Shown piece after piece: positions 1 through 13,600 of a stretch of 64,000 nt of DNA (position 1 is its first letter; every line of letters begins with the position of its first letter). A program made the translations under genes and the position numbers. Below the pieces are notes generated by a model. The model was not told the origin of the DNA. It saw nothing but the letters and a program-made list of their open reading frames with translations, and searched no databases. This stretch comes from Isoperla grammatica (Eukaryota; Arthropoda; Insecta; Plecoptera; Perlodidae), in NCBI GenBank assembly GCA_945910005.1, contig OX246743.1:15811695-15875694 (forward strand), read 5' to 3'.

Positions 1-1477
1 TCTTTTACTGTGCATACATTTATAAACATTTACATGGATCCATTTCCTAGCATTGTGAAAGATTTTTAGTTGTTTTTTAAATCTACTTTCAGTGTTGAAT
101 TTGAATTTTGGATTATTTAGTTTAACAGTTATTGGTTATTTGTGCTTGCTAGTGAAATGTTGAAAATGATTTTTTTGGTGATGGGATATATTTCACTTTT
201 TCTCTGTGCAATAAAGCCACCTTTTAATGGGGGTTATGTTTGTATAATGTTGTGCAGTAACATAAATATTACATAAAATAATGAGTGGTAGTGATTTTAA
301 TTGTTTTTTTTTTAGAAATTTAATCAGATGTGTTTTATGTTGTAATACCATACAGTGTTGCATACAACAAATGATGTAGGTATGGTTGATATTTTTATAT
401 CTCAAACTAAATGAAAGCTATTTTTTTTGTTATTTTAGTCTTCTCTTGTAAATTGCTGAACTGTGTAAAAACATGATTTAAGTAGAAGCCTGCTATTAAC
501 AGTACCCCTTGTGACCCCTTAGGACCCAGAACCCTTTGTGGAGATTAAATCAGCCAAACCAATAAATTGTTGCGTAAACCATTTATTCTCAAATTTACCA
601 TGGGCGGCTTCCACGTAGTATACACCCTCTAGTTTTCCCCACAATCAATACATGCCAAAACATATGAGAAAGTACCTAAATATCCACTTATTTCACTAAT
701 TGTGATCAAATTATAGCTTATTAGTTCCGTTTTTGGGCTTTTTCTTTTTTTTTTAATAGTATATATAACGTTACCTTTAGGCTACACATTACATTTACTT
801 TTCTTTCTTTTAGGTTAAAATCTGTTTTGGGCAGGAAAATATGTAAGCTCTCCCCTCTACAGTAGTCTGTCATTAATTTAAACTGGTATTCAAGTCCCTG
901 CAGAACGTTTCTGTATAGTACTCGCTGTTTTTAACACTTTTTCTTTCAAATTGGGGTTTTTAGGGTCGTTTGCAATTTGAGGTAACGGACGACTACTGTT
1001 TAAAGTTCGAATTTTGTTAACACTATCACGGGGATTTACTGTACCCCCCCTACTACGATCTATGTGAATGACAGTTTCAGTTTCGTTCAGAATTATATCA
1101 TAAATGCATACATGTGTACACTACAACAATTACATGGAATTGTATAAATCCTTGAAATCATTCAAAAATAAAAATATATATATATATCTTGACCCCGTTT
1201 CCAACATTAATTTATCGGGTAGGGGGGAGTAGCAGAGTACTCCATCTCTTGGGCTAATGTCTTCGTTGCCGGCTAGCCAGGCCTGACACAACCACCTCCT
1301 CAACCTCTTCCTCGATCACTTCTTCCGTAAAAAAATAAATAATTTCACATTTAGAGTCTACCCACTCAGTAACGAAACTGATTTGCAGTGGGGGACTTTA
1401 ATAAAACAAAAAACTATATTTAATATATAAAATAGAAATAGTGCAGTAGTAGAGGTGTAACAACGTCTCTCTTTCAG
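1..1477. other. Intron of CLASP, no recognised feature
   Basis: AT-rich sequence upstream of the first CLASP exon in the window. Both strands show only short, unconvincing open frames. I see no splice-bounded coding stretch, transposon ends or RNA gene. It should be the 3' part of a CLASP intron whose upstream exon is outside the window. Confidence 0.6.
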
Positions 1478-1680
1478 CGTCCAGTCGGTCTGGCTCCCCG
1501 TCGTCTCGTCTGAGCTACGCCACGTACGCATCCAGCCGGGACACCTCGGGGCCACGCCGCCTGTCCTCGGGCATACCTCGCTCCAACAACACGAGCCGAG
1601 ACACCAGCAGGGAGACTAGTCCCAGTCGGGGGCACCAGTCCTTCTCGTCCAAGCTCAGGGGCGCCAGGCCACCCACACAG
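1478..1680 (+). CDS. CLASP: CLASP exon: Ser/Arg-rich linker
   Basis: The acceptor is CTTTCAG before 1478 and the donor GTAGCT follows 1680. Two bases complete a codon from the missing upstream exon, then 67 codons follow rich in Ser, Arg and Thr, ending in a phase-0 CAG. The pattern of SR and SRDTS repeats matches the basic Ser-rich CLASP region around the EB-binding SxIP motifs. The stretch SSGIPRSN contains SGIP, an SxIP-type EB1-binding motif, with basic residues nearby. Confidence 0.85.
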
Positions 1681-4600
1681 GTAGCTTTACTACCCTGGCT
1701 ATCTGCTCTTTCATTGTATCAATGATAGGCCTACTATATTTTGTATCTGTATTTTACTAATATGTTATGCATAAATTTTAAATGACAAGTTTCAATATTC
1801 AGATGCCTCGTGCACCTTTTTGAATTGTAATTGTATTTAATTACTGTGAATCGCTTAATAAATGATAAGTCACTTTTGAGGTTGGCATAGGAATACCAAA
1901 AAATACGTGAAGCGTTGACAAACCTTTACCGCCTGTCACTGACCTATGTCTCAATTTGACTAAATGAGGGTATTCCTTCTGGTGATCCGTGTGACGACCT
2001 TTTTCTGCCAACTAGCCACTTGCGAACACAATAGCAAACAAGGTGTTTTACAGTGCTTTCTGTTGAATACCCTCTCTCAACTCAGACTAAGTCTAGAGAC
2101 ATTTCTTGTGAAAAATTTAAGTGGAGATTTTCTCTTGCCATTTGCTCGCTTTCCTAGATAGCCTTGAAAATTGAGATGTAACCTTGTAGTTATTTACTGT
2201 GATTAAGGTAAATATGAAGTTTCTTAATTACTTGTGGGTAAGATGTCCTATAATTAATCTTGGGTCTACGGCAATTTCGAAAGTTGGAGAATTTAAGCAA
2301 GCTACCTTCATCGACCTCACCCAATTTAAAATTTAACCCTACTTGCACAGCTCTAATTATGTTCTAGATTCAGTTAGATTTTTATAGAATACTTATTTAT
2401 AATATTGGTCTATTTTGGGGAATCACTTCTGTTTTTCTTGGTTTTCTGGTGATTGTCTCGATCTAGGTACCGTAAGTAATAATTGTATAAATGCACCACA
2501 CTCCTATCCCAACACTTACTGCTTTTAATAATTTGTAAACTAGTTTGTTATTGCTATGATGAGAAAGAGATATGATTGCAACAGTTTACCTGAGACTTGT
2601 ATCCGTGCCGTCACAGATAGAGTACAAACGGGAAACTTATAGCTAATGGCCTACAAGTTACTGATATCAAGAAAGATAGAAACATATCATTGGCAGTTTG
2701 TGTGTTTTTTAATATCTCTCCATTGTATTTTGTGGTACGTTGTCAGTGATGGCGTACATAAGAGTGTTGGGTAGGCTGTTGGAATCGCATCACTTTGACG
2801 TTGTATCATTTTTGCAGTCGATTGGCGTCTTCCAACCAAATTATGATGATTGTTATACTGTATTTTATTTACTCAAAAGAATTATTTTTTTTTTTTTTTA
2901 TATATTGTCGAACCATGTGTACATATTGTAGGCTAATATCATGTAGGGGTGTGCGACATCCCAAAATTTCGAGAACGAGATCGAGAAATCGATTTCTCGA
3001 TCGCGAGAATTTTTTCTTCCCAAAAATAATCGAGATAACGTAAAATCTCGGGAAATTTGAATTCCTTCCTTATTAGTTCGAGAACAGTTGGCACGATACC
3101 CGCTAGATGGCAGCGCCACTAAAGAGTCGGTAGAGAAGTAAAACTTCTTTATCGACGATTTAGCGCACCGCACCGTGATGCACTCTGCCGGCGACTTTGC
3201 GCACCGCATCGTGATCATTCTCGTTCAATAATAATCGATCTTTTGCATGGCCCGCATCATCAAAATGCTGTGTCTACATACATATGAACATTTAACAATA
3301 TTTATTTTGAATATTATCGTGTGATATATAGAGATCTTTTTAAGTTAATATTTTGAACATTCATTGCTTTTAAGCTAAATTTTTGTCTTCAACTTCTTAA
3401 TTAATCATTCATATTACTAAAATACTAACTAGCAGTTAGTAATTACCCTAATTATAGTGTTGTGTATAAGTGTAATTTGTTTCTATTTTTGTTTTGATAT
3501 AATTTGTTTGTTATTCTGTGTCTTACGGCAACAGCTATGGCTGCAGAAACCAATAAAGGTTGTTATTATATCAATAACCTTTATTTGCATAAATAGCAGC
3601 CTAATTTAAATCATTTAAAGGAATACAATTGTGGTCTTAGTTGCATTCAAAGTCAATGAAGTTGTCTAATTAATGTGATTTCTACACATTACACTATGTA
3701 TTATGTAAGAATTTTATTCACCCGAAAATGTCTCGATTCTCGAATTTAATGTAAGCAAATTCTCGTTCTCGTCTCGAGCCTGAAAAATCCCTTCTCGCAC
3801 ACCCCTGATATCGTGTGCACCGATTTTCAATTAACCTAAAGTACAGTGTATTTAATTCACAACCCAATAGTTTAACTATTTAGAATAATCCGGTATCTTA
3901 TTTTACTTCATTAATTCATGCCATCAAGTACCTAGTTTTACACCACACCAATTTTTTGCTTATTTGATAAACCTTTAATTTTGTTAAATGTAAAGAAGTA
4001 TTTGTTGTCAATACCGTATCAACGAGTGAGGCCTATTCTGCCTTGTGAATTGTGTTTAAAAGGATAGGGTAGTCTTTACTATTAAAACTGCACAAAATCG
4101 AAGGTTTTTAGTAGGGGTGTGCGAACCCGTTCGAAAACGAACCGAACTCGAACCAACTTTAAAAGTTCGAGTTCGGTTCGAAAAATTAAAACCATGTTCG
4201 AAAACGAACTATTTGTATTTGCCGCCTTCCCGCCTAAATTCAAACTGTTGGGCTAGGCAATGCCTTCTAAATTGTCATTCACAACCTGTTGTAAGTAACA
4301 GAACAAAGGCAGTGCCTTTTCAGGCCCCATTTTCCCTCTATAGGCACCGTGCGTTAGTACATACAGCGCGTGCAGTGGCAAAACTTTGCAGTTCCGGAAG
4401 CAAAGAAACAAAACAAGATCACGCCTCGGCCTACCAACTGTCAAATGGCGTTTACATGTAATTGAGATTGTTTCTTCCAATAATTGTTGCGTAATTGTAT
4501 GATACATTATTAGTTATGGCTGAAGGGACAGCAAGAAGTGGCAACAAGGGTTGTTGTATTGTTGGCTGCACAAATCGGTACCAAAATACATCGGTAAGCG

Positions 4601-7600
4601 TTCACTTTTACAAGTTTACGAGCCTAGCCTAGGCCTACCCATGCTAGCAAAGCTAGGCCTATGCTGGGCCCGTTCTGTCCACAGAATGCAACAATGATTT
4701 TTCTTTCAGTATACCTAACTTTCAATTGCGTACTTAAAAAAGTCCTACTTGGTAAGAACCACCACACATAAAATAAAATTTACAATACTTACTTCAATTT
4801 TAACATCATAGGGCGTCAAACTCACTGACGTCTGCCTGACCACTTTCGACGTTGTAAAATTAACCACACCATCTCGAGTTTCCGTTAAATCAAAAACATG
4901 GTCAAATTTAAAGAATCCTTGCCCTTCAATAAAAGATTGCTTTGCCTCGTAGCCTGGATTTATTTGATTAAATCCGTATTTAATGACGATACACTTCGTA
5001 CCTCCCGCGTGGTTTTCCATTGCTACGGTGCAATGTTTTCATAACCGAGGTGCGCCAGTCTGACACATGAGCGCTTCAATCGATCTCACTAGCGCGCTCA
5101 GTGGCCAAACACGGTGCCTATATCCTGTTAGTGTTCCGTTTGAGCCTGCCTAAACTTGATTTTAACTCTTTAATGTGTTCCGGGCTCGTAAATAATGTTT
5201 TTCAGTGACATTTAAGCTATAAATATTTTAGAAAAATGGAATCAGCACCATCAACAAGTAAAACCAATTTATTTGCATGATCATATTTCTTCTCCCATTT
5301 ACACTACAGTAGTTTTAACCACAACTTTAGAAACTTTAAAGAAAGTTCGAAGTTCGAAGTTCAGAGTTCGAAGTTCGGTTTGATATGAAGGTTCGGTTCG
5401 AAGTTCGGTTCGAAAAAAAAATGAGGGTTTGCACACCCCTAGTTTTTAGTGATATTTTAACAACGCTACATAATATTTCAAAAAGTGATTAGTATCCAAC
5501 ATTTAGTTTCATAAGAACTAAAAACTGGATTAACAAAATTTCAAATAATGCGATTATTATGGCTGTAATTATGGAACCAATTAATTATTTAATTAATACA
5601 GTAATTACGGAACCAATTAATTATTTAATTAATACAGTAATTACCGAATTGGCTTCTTAAATAATAACCGTAAGGATACAAATATTTGCAATGTTTTTAA
5701 TCCACAGTTTAGCTGTTACAAAACCAAATGTTGGTTAGTAGCCCTAATCTAATAACTTTCTCAATATTGTGCTACGTTTTCAAGCCATTACTTAAACATT
5801 TCAATTTAGCGCCCGGGTTTTAATAGTGAGACTACCCGTCCCCGCTAAGTAAAAGCGCAACTGTTTCCGCTGCTAAATGTAATGTTGCATTCCCCGTAGT
5901 CTCCGAGACCCGTGATGGTCATGGCCCAGAAGATTCTCCAACAGAGCCGGGAGGCCGAGTCGGCCTTGGCAGACGCCCTGGTAAGTGTCGGCATTCTTGT
6001 CTCGAAGCTTCCACACAGCTGTCAACGCAGATCGCATCAAAAGCGAGAGAATTTAACATTTTCGGTTCATCTCTTTAAAGCAACGTTAACTTAAAAGCAA
6101 CATTTGCAATCAAAACTGTGGAATTGTGCTCGTCCAGTTATTATATTGAGGTTCTCTGATTGTATTGAATGCAATAAATGTTGTATCGTTTTTGTATGTT
6201 ATCTGTGGAATGGGATTTCTAGCCCCTCGTGGCGAAAAGATTTCTATTTTAAACGTTTTAGATCCCATGCTTTTCGAACTGAGTTGAACAATCTTAAGTT
6301 GTCTGAGACGATACTTCAAAGAGAATTCATTCCCATATTGATCAAATGAGATTGTATTTATTATTTATTTATCTTTTTCCACTTCAAGTTTTATTGTACT
6401 GTCAGTTTAGCAACATAATTACCTTCATAAATTATTTTTTTATTTTATTATTTATTGAATAGTATGTAGGCTACTTATGTACAAGTATTTTTGAATGTAG
6501 TTTAGTATTAATATTATTGGTCTACATGCTCCTAGTTAGAATGTTCATAAATGTTTTTCTTTGTAATTTACCTTCTGCTTATTCCAACAAATACTGTTGG
6601 AGGAGGCATTGCCAATACTGTATTCTACCTAAACATGTGGATAAAGCACAATCCTACCAAGCTAGGCATATCCGCTCTTCCCACTTCCCCTTCACGTATC
6701 TTTCTTCTCACCAGCCTTCTTCACTTGCCTGTTAAAGTATTTACATAACACCTGTGCTATATTTACATGGAGTAGTGTAGTGGGGATGACATCAGGTAGT
6801 AGGTACATCTATTTAGATAAGTATGGTTTTACAGGCTTCGGAATCGAGTAGGAATTTTTCTTGTTAATTATTAACTAAAGATACTTTTCACAAAATGTTA
6901 ATCAATTTATTTTCTTATTAATGTTCATCTAATATGAATTTATTGATTTTTTAAATTGTCTTTATTCCTGTATTAACAAATTAATATTAGGCCCTACCTA
7001 TAACTCATTATGCTGTTTTTAATTTTATTTTTACATGTAATGTGTTATCTCATTTGAAGCCGAATAAGACGTAAAGTAAAAGTACTAAGTGTTTTTTTAG
7101 TTACTAAATTAGTGCTTAGGCCTACTTGACGAATGAACTAATAAAGAGTTTGTTCCTAAGACCCAAACTGCTGCGTCACCACGTTGAGAGAAATCGCATG
7201 GAAACGAGGTTTTCACTCTGGTTTGTTTCAGACCTTCGACGGAGTTGACGGAATCGGAGACGCGAACCGGACGTCGACGCCTCGGAAGACTTCCAACTCT
7301 TCGTTCCGAGGGGGAACGTTCGAGGACCACTCGGACGAAAGCGAGACCTCGTCCGTCTGCTCGGAGAGATCGTTCGACTCGTTCCGGAGACCTTCGGACG
7401 TAAGTTACGCTGGCGGTTGGCAGGTGTTGCTTTTTGCAAGGCTACGAGTGTTCTTTGCTGTGATGTATTGTTGTTTGAGTTGTGGTCTTTAAAAATAGGC
7501 CTACTGATACATGTAAACCAATGTCAATGTAAAAAAATTTCCTTCTTTGAAATTTACACTAAAAAAAAGATTTCTTATTCACTAACATTGCAATGAGACT

Positions 7601-10600
7601 CAATTTTTCACTTTACTCAAGGCAGGATTTTTTGCATGGGTGCACTTTGAGCACACATATACAAAATGTTTCAAAATTATCAAAACCACAGTAGGCCTAC
7701 ACAGTGCTTTCCACAGTCAAATACGAACTGTAACACTATTGGTTTCATGCCAGCCATGAGCTGGTAAGGTGCATTCCCCCCCCGTGACTGTAAAACATGT
7801 TTTAGATGTTGACCTTGGACTTATTTTATGACCGCTTGTGTTTTATTTGACAAATGTGTGGCATGCATTACATTAGTACCGTACATAGCCTGCAAGTTAA
7901 GTAATTCAATAAACTGTCCCAGTTTTGACGCTCTGTTCTATTCTTCTTCTTTTTCTTCTCTGCAATGTAAAGCTGTGTTGCTACGTACAACGATCTTGCC
8001 AGGAACCAATACGCTTACTGTTGCTGCTTCTCACTAGTGGCAAGTGTTAAGCTTGGTTCACACATTACTAAGGATATCAAATAGTGACTAAGAGCGTACG
8101 ACTAGCCGTTTCAGTTCACATACAGAAACTAGATCAACGAGTAAAATGATGGAATTCAGCACAATAGCAGCTTTCATCTGATTGGTTGTTGCTGACAGAC
8201 ATCTAGTTTCTGATTGGATGGACTAGAATATAGAAGTTGTATTTTCTTAGTCATTCTGTAATTTAGCCATACGCCTTAGCAAAAGTGTGTGAGCCCAACT
8301 TGATCCCACTTGTCATCCGTGTATTTATTCACTGTAGGTAGCTTTCAGCTAACGTCAAAGTAGCGCGTTGGAAACGTCAATTCTGCGAGTACATAATATA
8401 AACACAGTTTATATTGAGTTATTTTTTTTCTTCTTTGGGAAACACCTCGTACAATATTCGCGTTTGATGCGATACGCAAGCGCCATGCTTGCAGTGAATT
8501 AGCCGCGAAGGATGAACGAAGAGCGAGCGACAACTGGCTTTGCACATCCCAAGTGTAGCGTTGTACTTGTACCCTGTGGCTGTGGTATTTCTCTGTTGCT
8601 AATGGCTTGTGCTGTCCTCGTGTGGCCTACAGACGTATTCGTGGAGCGGATCTCAACAACGCCTGTACAGGGACCTGTTGGAACCAACTACCAAGGTACG
8701 GACAGCCTCTGCCATCTCGGACAACTGTTCATTATTAACATTTGAACACTAATACGAAATAAAGTAACAGATAATATACCAAAACCGTTTAAGAGCTTTC
8801 GGCAGTAAGAGTTTTACCACTAACTATGTTTGCATGTAAACTAATATTTGGAATAATACCCTACTATTAGTTTAAGAGTAATTAGTGGCTACTGTACTGC
8901 TATATGCTCTCAATCTAATAACAATAATTGAAGATAGGTACCAATGAAGTTCGAATAAGGTGTATACGGTATAGGGATGACATCGGGTAGTAGAATCTGG
9001 ATTCGATTCCAGCCCCTCACGGATTCGGGTAACCCGAATCCTAGAAGTGTAAATCACGTCGCTCAACATGTTATTTGAAGGCCATTGACCGCCCGTGGCA
9101 GAAGCAGCCAGCGTGCGTTCTCGTCAGCTAGTCATGACGGTCAGAGGGGTAGGGGTAGGCCGAGAGCCAGTGGGAGCACAGGCAAACCAGAACTCGCCCG
9201 CAGCAATCACACTACAAAAAATAGGCTTAGTCTATTTTTAATGAAGCCGATAATGGGTACATAACGGAGCGGAAAGTATTTTATTGAATGGAAACAAGTC
9301 ATTTTGTTATCACCATTGTTGGCATATGGTTGAAGCATACAACAATTCAACTAAAAATGAACCAGAACAAGATTCGAATCCTTAGAACGGATTCGGGTAA
9401 CCCGGATACCCGATGTCGTCCCTAATACGGTACATGGAAAACACCATTCTTGAGCGAGTTTGTACGTCATACAATCGAATATAATAATTGATAACGTTAA
9501 TTAGAGTAGATATAGACTAATAACATGTGATTCTATAATAATTGTTCAAAATATAAGATTACCTTATAATTGTGTAGTAGGTGCCTTCACACTAACGTTT
9601 TCGAGGTTGAGAACATGGCTGCTCATCTAAAGTACCATTTTCATTTTATAGCTCGACTCTAGCTCCTAATATTGGTTTGAAATCAGTAGAATAGTCATAC
9701 TTTAACTAAGACTACTGTACGATATGTTATGCTTCACTTTTTTTGTATACAATGTTAATAAAATTAATATAGTTTTTAACCCTAATTTTATTATTGAGAT
9801 AAATGAAAAAGAGATTTAGGCCTACTGTAAATTATTTTTAGATCTAGGATTTGGTAAACTCGCCAACAACATGATCGTCGGCCAATATTGCTTTTGTATC
9901 TAGTGTACCTTAAATTATTTTTAGTAGTAGCCTACTTGCGATATCTGTCTAGATCCTTTGTGTTACATTGCATTCTTAGTGTATTGCTTACACCTTCGTA
10001 GTCTACCGTACGTATCTGCTTTGATTGCATTCTAAAGTATCGTTAGTATGTTTAACTGTCAGCCCTAGCTTACATTTTCACGTTGGTAAGCAGAGCGGCA
10101 ATCAACTCTTATCAAAAGCATTGAGTTTTCAGGTTGTATACGTTGTTTTTGTGGTATTGTGTTTAAACGTCACTCACTGATGCAGACTGGAAGGGATGAG
10201 TGACTTGTCCCCAATATCCCGGTCAGTTGTTGGCTCATATTCGCTTGGTACTATTCATCTGATGACATTGAACGTCACTCACTGATGCAGACTGGAAGGG
10301 ATGAGTCACTTGTCTCCAATATCCCAGTCAGTTGTTGGCTCATATTAGCTTGGTACTATTCATCTGATGACATTGAACGTCACTCACTGATGCAGACTGG
10401 AAGGGATGAGTCACTTGTCCCCAATATCCCGGTCAGTTGTTGGCTCATATTCGCTTGGTACTATTCATCTGATGACATTGAACGTCACTCACTGATGCAG
10501 ACTGGAAGGGATGAGTCACTTGTCCCCAATATCCCAGTCAGTTGTTGGCTCATATTCGCTTGGTACTATTCATCTGATGACATTGAACGTCACTCACTGA

Positions 10601-13600
10601 TGCAGACTGGAAGGGATGAGTCACTTGTCCCCAATATCCCGGTCAGTTGTTGGCTCATATTCGCTTGGTACTATTCATCTGATGACATTGAACGTCACTC
10701 ACTGATGCAGACTGGAAGGGATGAGTCACTTGTCCCCAATATCCCGGTCAGTTGTTGGCTCATATTCGCTTGGTACTATTCATCTGATGACATTGAACGT
10801 CACTCACTGATGCAGACTGGAAGGGATGAGTCACTTGTCCCCAATATCCCGGTCAGTTGTTGGCTCATATTAGCTTGGTACTATTCATCTGATGACATTG
10901 AACGTCACTCACTGATGCAGACTGGAAGGGATGAGTCACTTGTCTCCAATATCCCAGTCAGTTGTTGGCTCATATTAGCTTGGTACTATTCATCTGATGA
11001 CATTGAACGTCACTCACTGATGCAGACTGGAAGGGATGAGTCACTTGTCCCCAATATCCCGGTCAGTTGTTGGCTCATATTCGCTTGGTACTATTCATCT
11101 GATGACATTGAACGTCACTCACTGATGCAGACTGGAAGGGATGAGTCACTTGTCCCCAATATCCCAGTCAGTTGTTGGCTCATATTCGCTTGGTACTATT
11201 CATCTGATGACATTGAACGTCACTCACTGATGCAGACTGGAAGGGATGAGTCACTTGTCCCCAATATCCCGGTCAGTTGTTGGCTCATATTCGCTTGGTA
11301 CTATTCATCTGATGACATTGAACGTCACTCACTGATGCAGACTGGAAGGGATGAGTCACTTGTCCCCAATATCCCGGTCAGTTGTTGGCTCATATTCGCT
11401 TGGTACTATTCATCTGATGACATTGAACGTCACTCACTGATGCAGACTGGAAGGGATGAGTCACTTGTCCCCAATATCCCGGTCAGTTGTTGGCTCATAT
11501 TCGCTTGGTACTATTCATCTGATGACATTGAACGTCACTCACTGATGCAGACTGGAAGGGATGAGTCACTTGTCCCCAATATCCCGGTCAGTTGTTGGCT
11601 CATATTCGCTTGGTACTATTCATCTGATGACATTGAACGTCACTCACTGATGCAGACTGGAAGGGATGAGTCACTTGTCCCCAATATCCCAGTCAGTTGT
11701 TGGCTCATATTCGCTTGGTACTATTCATCTGATGACATTGAACGTCACTCACTGATGCAGACTGGAAGGGATGAGTCACTTGTCCCCAATATCCCGGTCA
11801 GTTGTTGGCTCATATTCGCTTGGTACTATTCATCTGATGACATTGAACGTCACTCACTGATGCAGACTGGAAGGGATGAGTCACTTGTCCCCAATATCCC
11901 AGTCAGTTGTTGGCTCATATTCGCTTGGTACTATTCATCTGATGACATTGAACGTCACTCACTGATGCAGACTGGAAGGGATGAGTCACTTGTCCCCAAT
12001 ATCCCAGTCAGTTGTTGGCTCATATTCGCTTGGTACTATTCATCTGATGACATTGTTATGACAAGTGTTTTTTAATACACTCTAAAAATGTATCAATTTT
12101 TAGCTTTTACAAATGAATGTTCATCTCGAGATTGTCAACCCAAAGAGATGGTAAGATCATATTAGTGTTGATTGACAGGTGGAACCATTACTATCCCGGT
12201 CAGGTTAGTAAACATTCCACTCCCCCAATGCTGAGTAGCTTGATTTGGTTGTTTGCCGTTCTGCTTCCCATGGTGAAAAATACTAGACAGATAATTGGTC
12301 CCCGCCTCCTCGGAAGCCAGCGCTCGACACAAGGGTTAGAGGCGTAACGTTGTGTTTGCAGGATATCGTTGAGATCATCACCCACTGCGCCAGCACTCAT
12401 TGGTCGGACCGCAAGGAGGGGCTGGTGGGTCTGCAGAGCTACTTCCAGAACGGGAACGCGCTCACGGGCTCGGAACTCAAGAAGATCACAGAGATATTCA
12501 CCAAGATGTTCATGGACGCGCACACTAAGGTAGCGTGTCTTTCATCCATGTTGTTGTTGTTGAAAGTTTTCATGTTGCAAGTACCAAATTCAAAATCTGG
12601 AGTGTTGAACTTTGTCAATGTTGTATTTTTCCCCTTTGTGTTTGAAATACGCGTTGTCCTGAAACAACCTTACAGGTGCTTTCGTCATAGACGAGGGACT
12701 CGTGGCCAATCAGCGAAAAATTGGAGTTTTCTGATTGGCCACAAACTACCGTACTCGACGAAAGCATCTGTGAGGTTGTTCCGGGACACTTGTAGTGCTC
12801 AGGGCTATTGGCCATTTTACCGGAGGATTTGGAGAATGGTTCTATGTTCCCAGATATAATTAGAACATCTTTGCAAAGAATAATAATAATAATTTAATAA
12901 ATACACAATTGTTGAAGCAACCGTGGTCATTCGACTGGTTGTCTCCGATTGGCTTGATTTCCACTGGTATCTTAAAGTCTGCCATTGATTCTAGTCCCCA
13001 CGAATAAGCTTGCAGTTGACGTTAAACTCATTGCAAATGTTTTTAAAACTATTGGGGGATATACATTGAGATTGATGTTTCAAATATTTCCATTGGTAAT
13101 CAATTAAACTATTGTGACAGTTACCAATCATTGCATATAAATTTAATTTAATGACATTGACTACAGAATAAAAAGAAATCCCTCTATATGTCCAGGTCAT
13201 ATTTGTGAATCATGAGCAATGTCTGTGTCCTTCCTTTTCCAGTCAATCCCTCGCAGCAACCGAAAGAGTGCAAGAAAGTGCAACACAGTGAGTCCATGCA
13301 AACATCCTTTCATGTCACTTAACTCCTTTCCTGTGAAACTAGTTGTAATAATCTTGTCCAAATGTTTGTTTGACGTTGATTTGATGTACTAAATCTACTA
13401 AAACCAGAAAGCATATGGTTCAAGCTAACTTGTTGGGTAGGCTATGGCTGAAGATGTTGCCACTGTACGGAAACCAGGTTTTCAGCGGACGAGTTAGCTT
13501 GAGCCATGTTTACAATACAGTACTTGATTACTGTAATAGATGTGTAACGTCATTATATAATCATTGTGACTTTAGCCAGCTTATTAATGTGATACTTTAA

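Larger units (their letters stand above)
4339..5122. mobile_element. Nested element with TATAGGCACCG ends (THAP family)
   Basis: The left end TATAGGCACCGTG at 4339 and the right end CACGGTGCCTATA at 5122 are inverted copies inside the hAT element. Both ends resemble the ends of a second copy at 46504 and 50315. The element encodes a THAP-like exon on + and a second possible exon on -. I could not find a clean target duplication. THAP domains occur in P-element and Kolobok transposases. TTAA, the Kolobok target, is not seen, so a P-like origin is more likely but unproven. Confidence 0.55.
4112..5441. mobile_element. hAT element, 1330 bp, perfect 8-bp target duplication
   Basis: Inverted ends are TAGGGGTGTGCGAACC and a right-hand GGTTTGCACACCCCTA. 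The identical 8-mer GTTTTTAG lies at 4104-4111 and 5442-5449. It shares its terminal motif with the 2944-3807 element, so it is the same family. Subterminal GTTCGAA repeats are dense at both ends (4130-4210 and 5340-5415). It encloses a second element with its own TATAGGCACC ends (4339-5122) that carries a THAP-like exon. Confidence 0.9.

Noticed and set aside
10285..12075. A 596-codon open frame
   Set aside because: It is the translation of seventeen 105-bp repeat units lying in a CLASP intron. The unit length is a multiple of three, so one frame stays open. It has no splice connection to the gene, and the first unit of the array has a stop in this frame.
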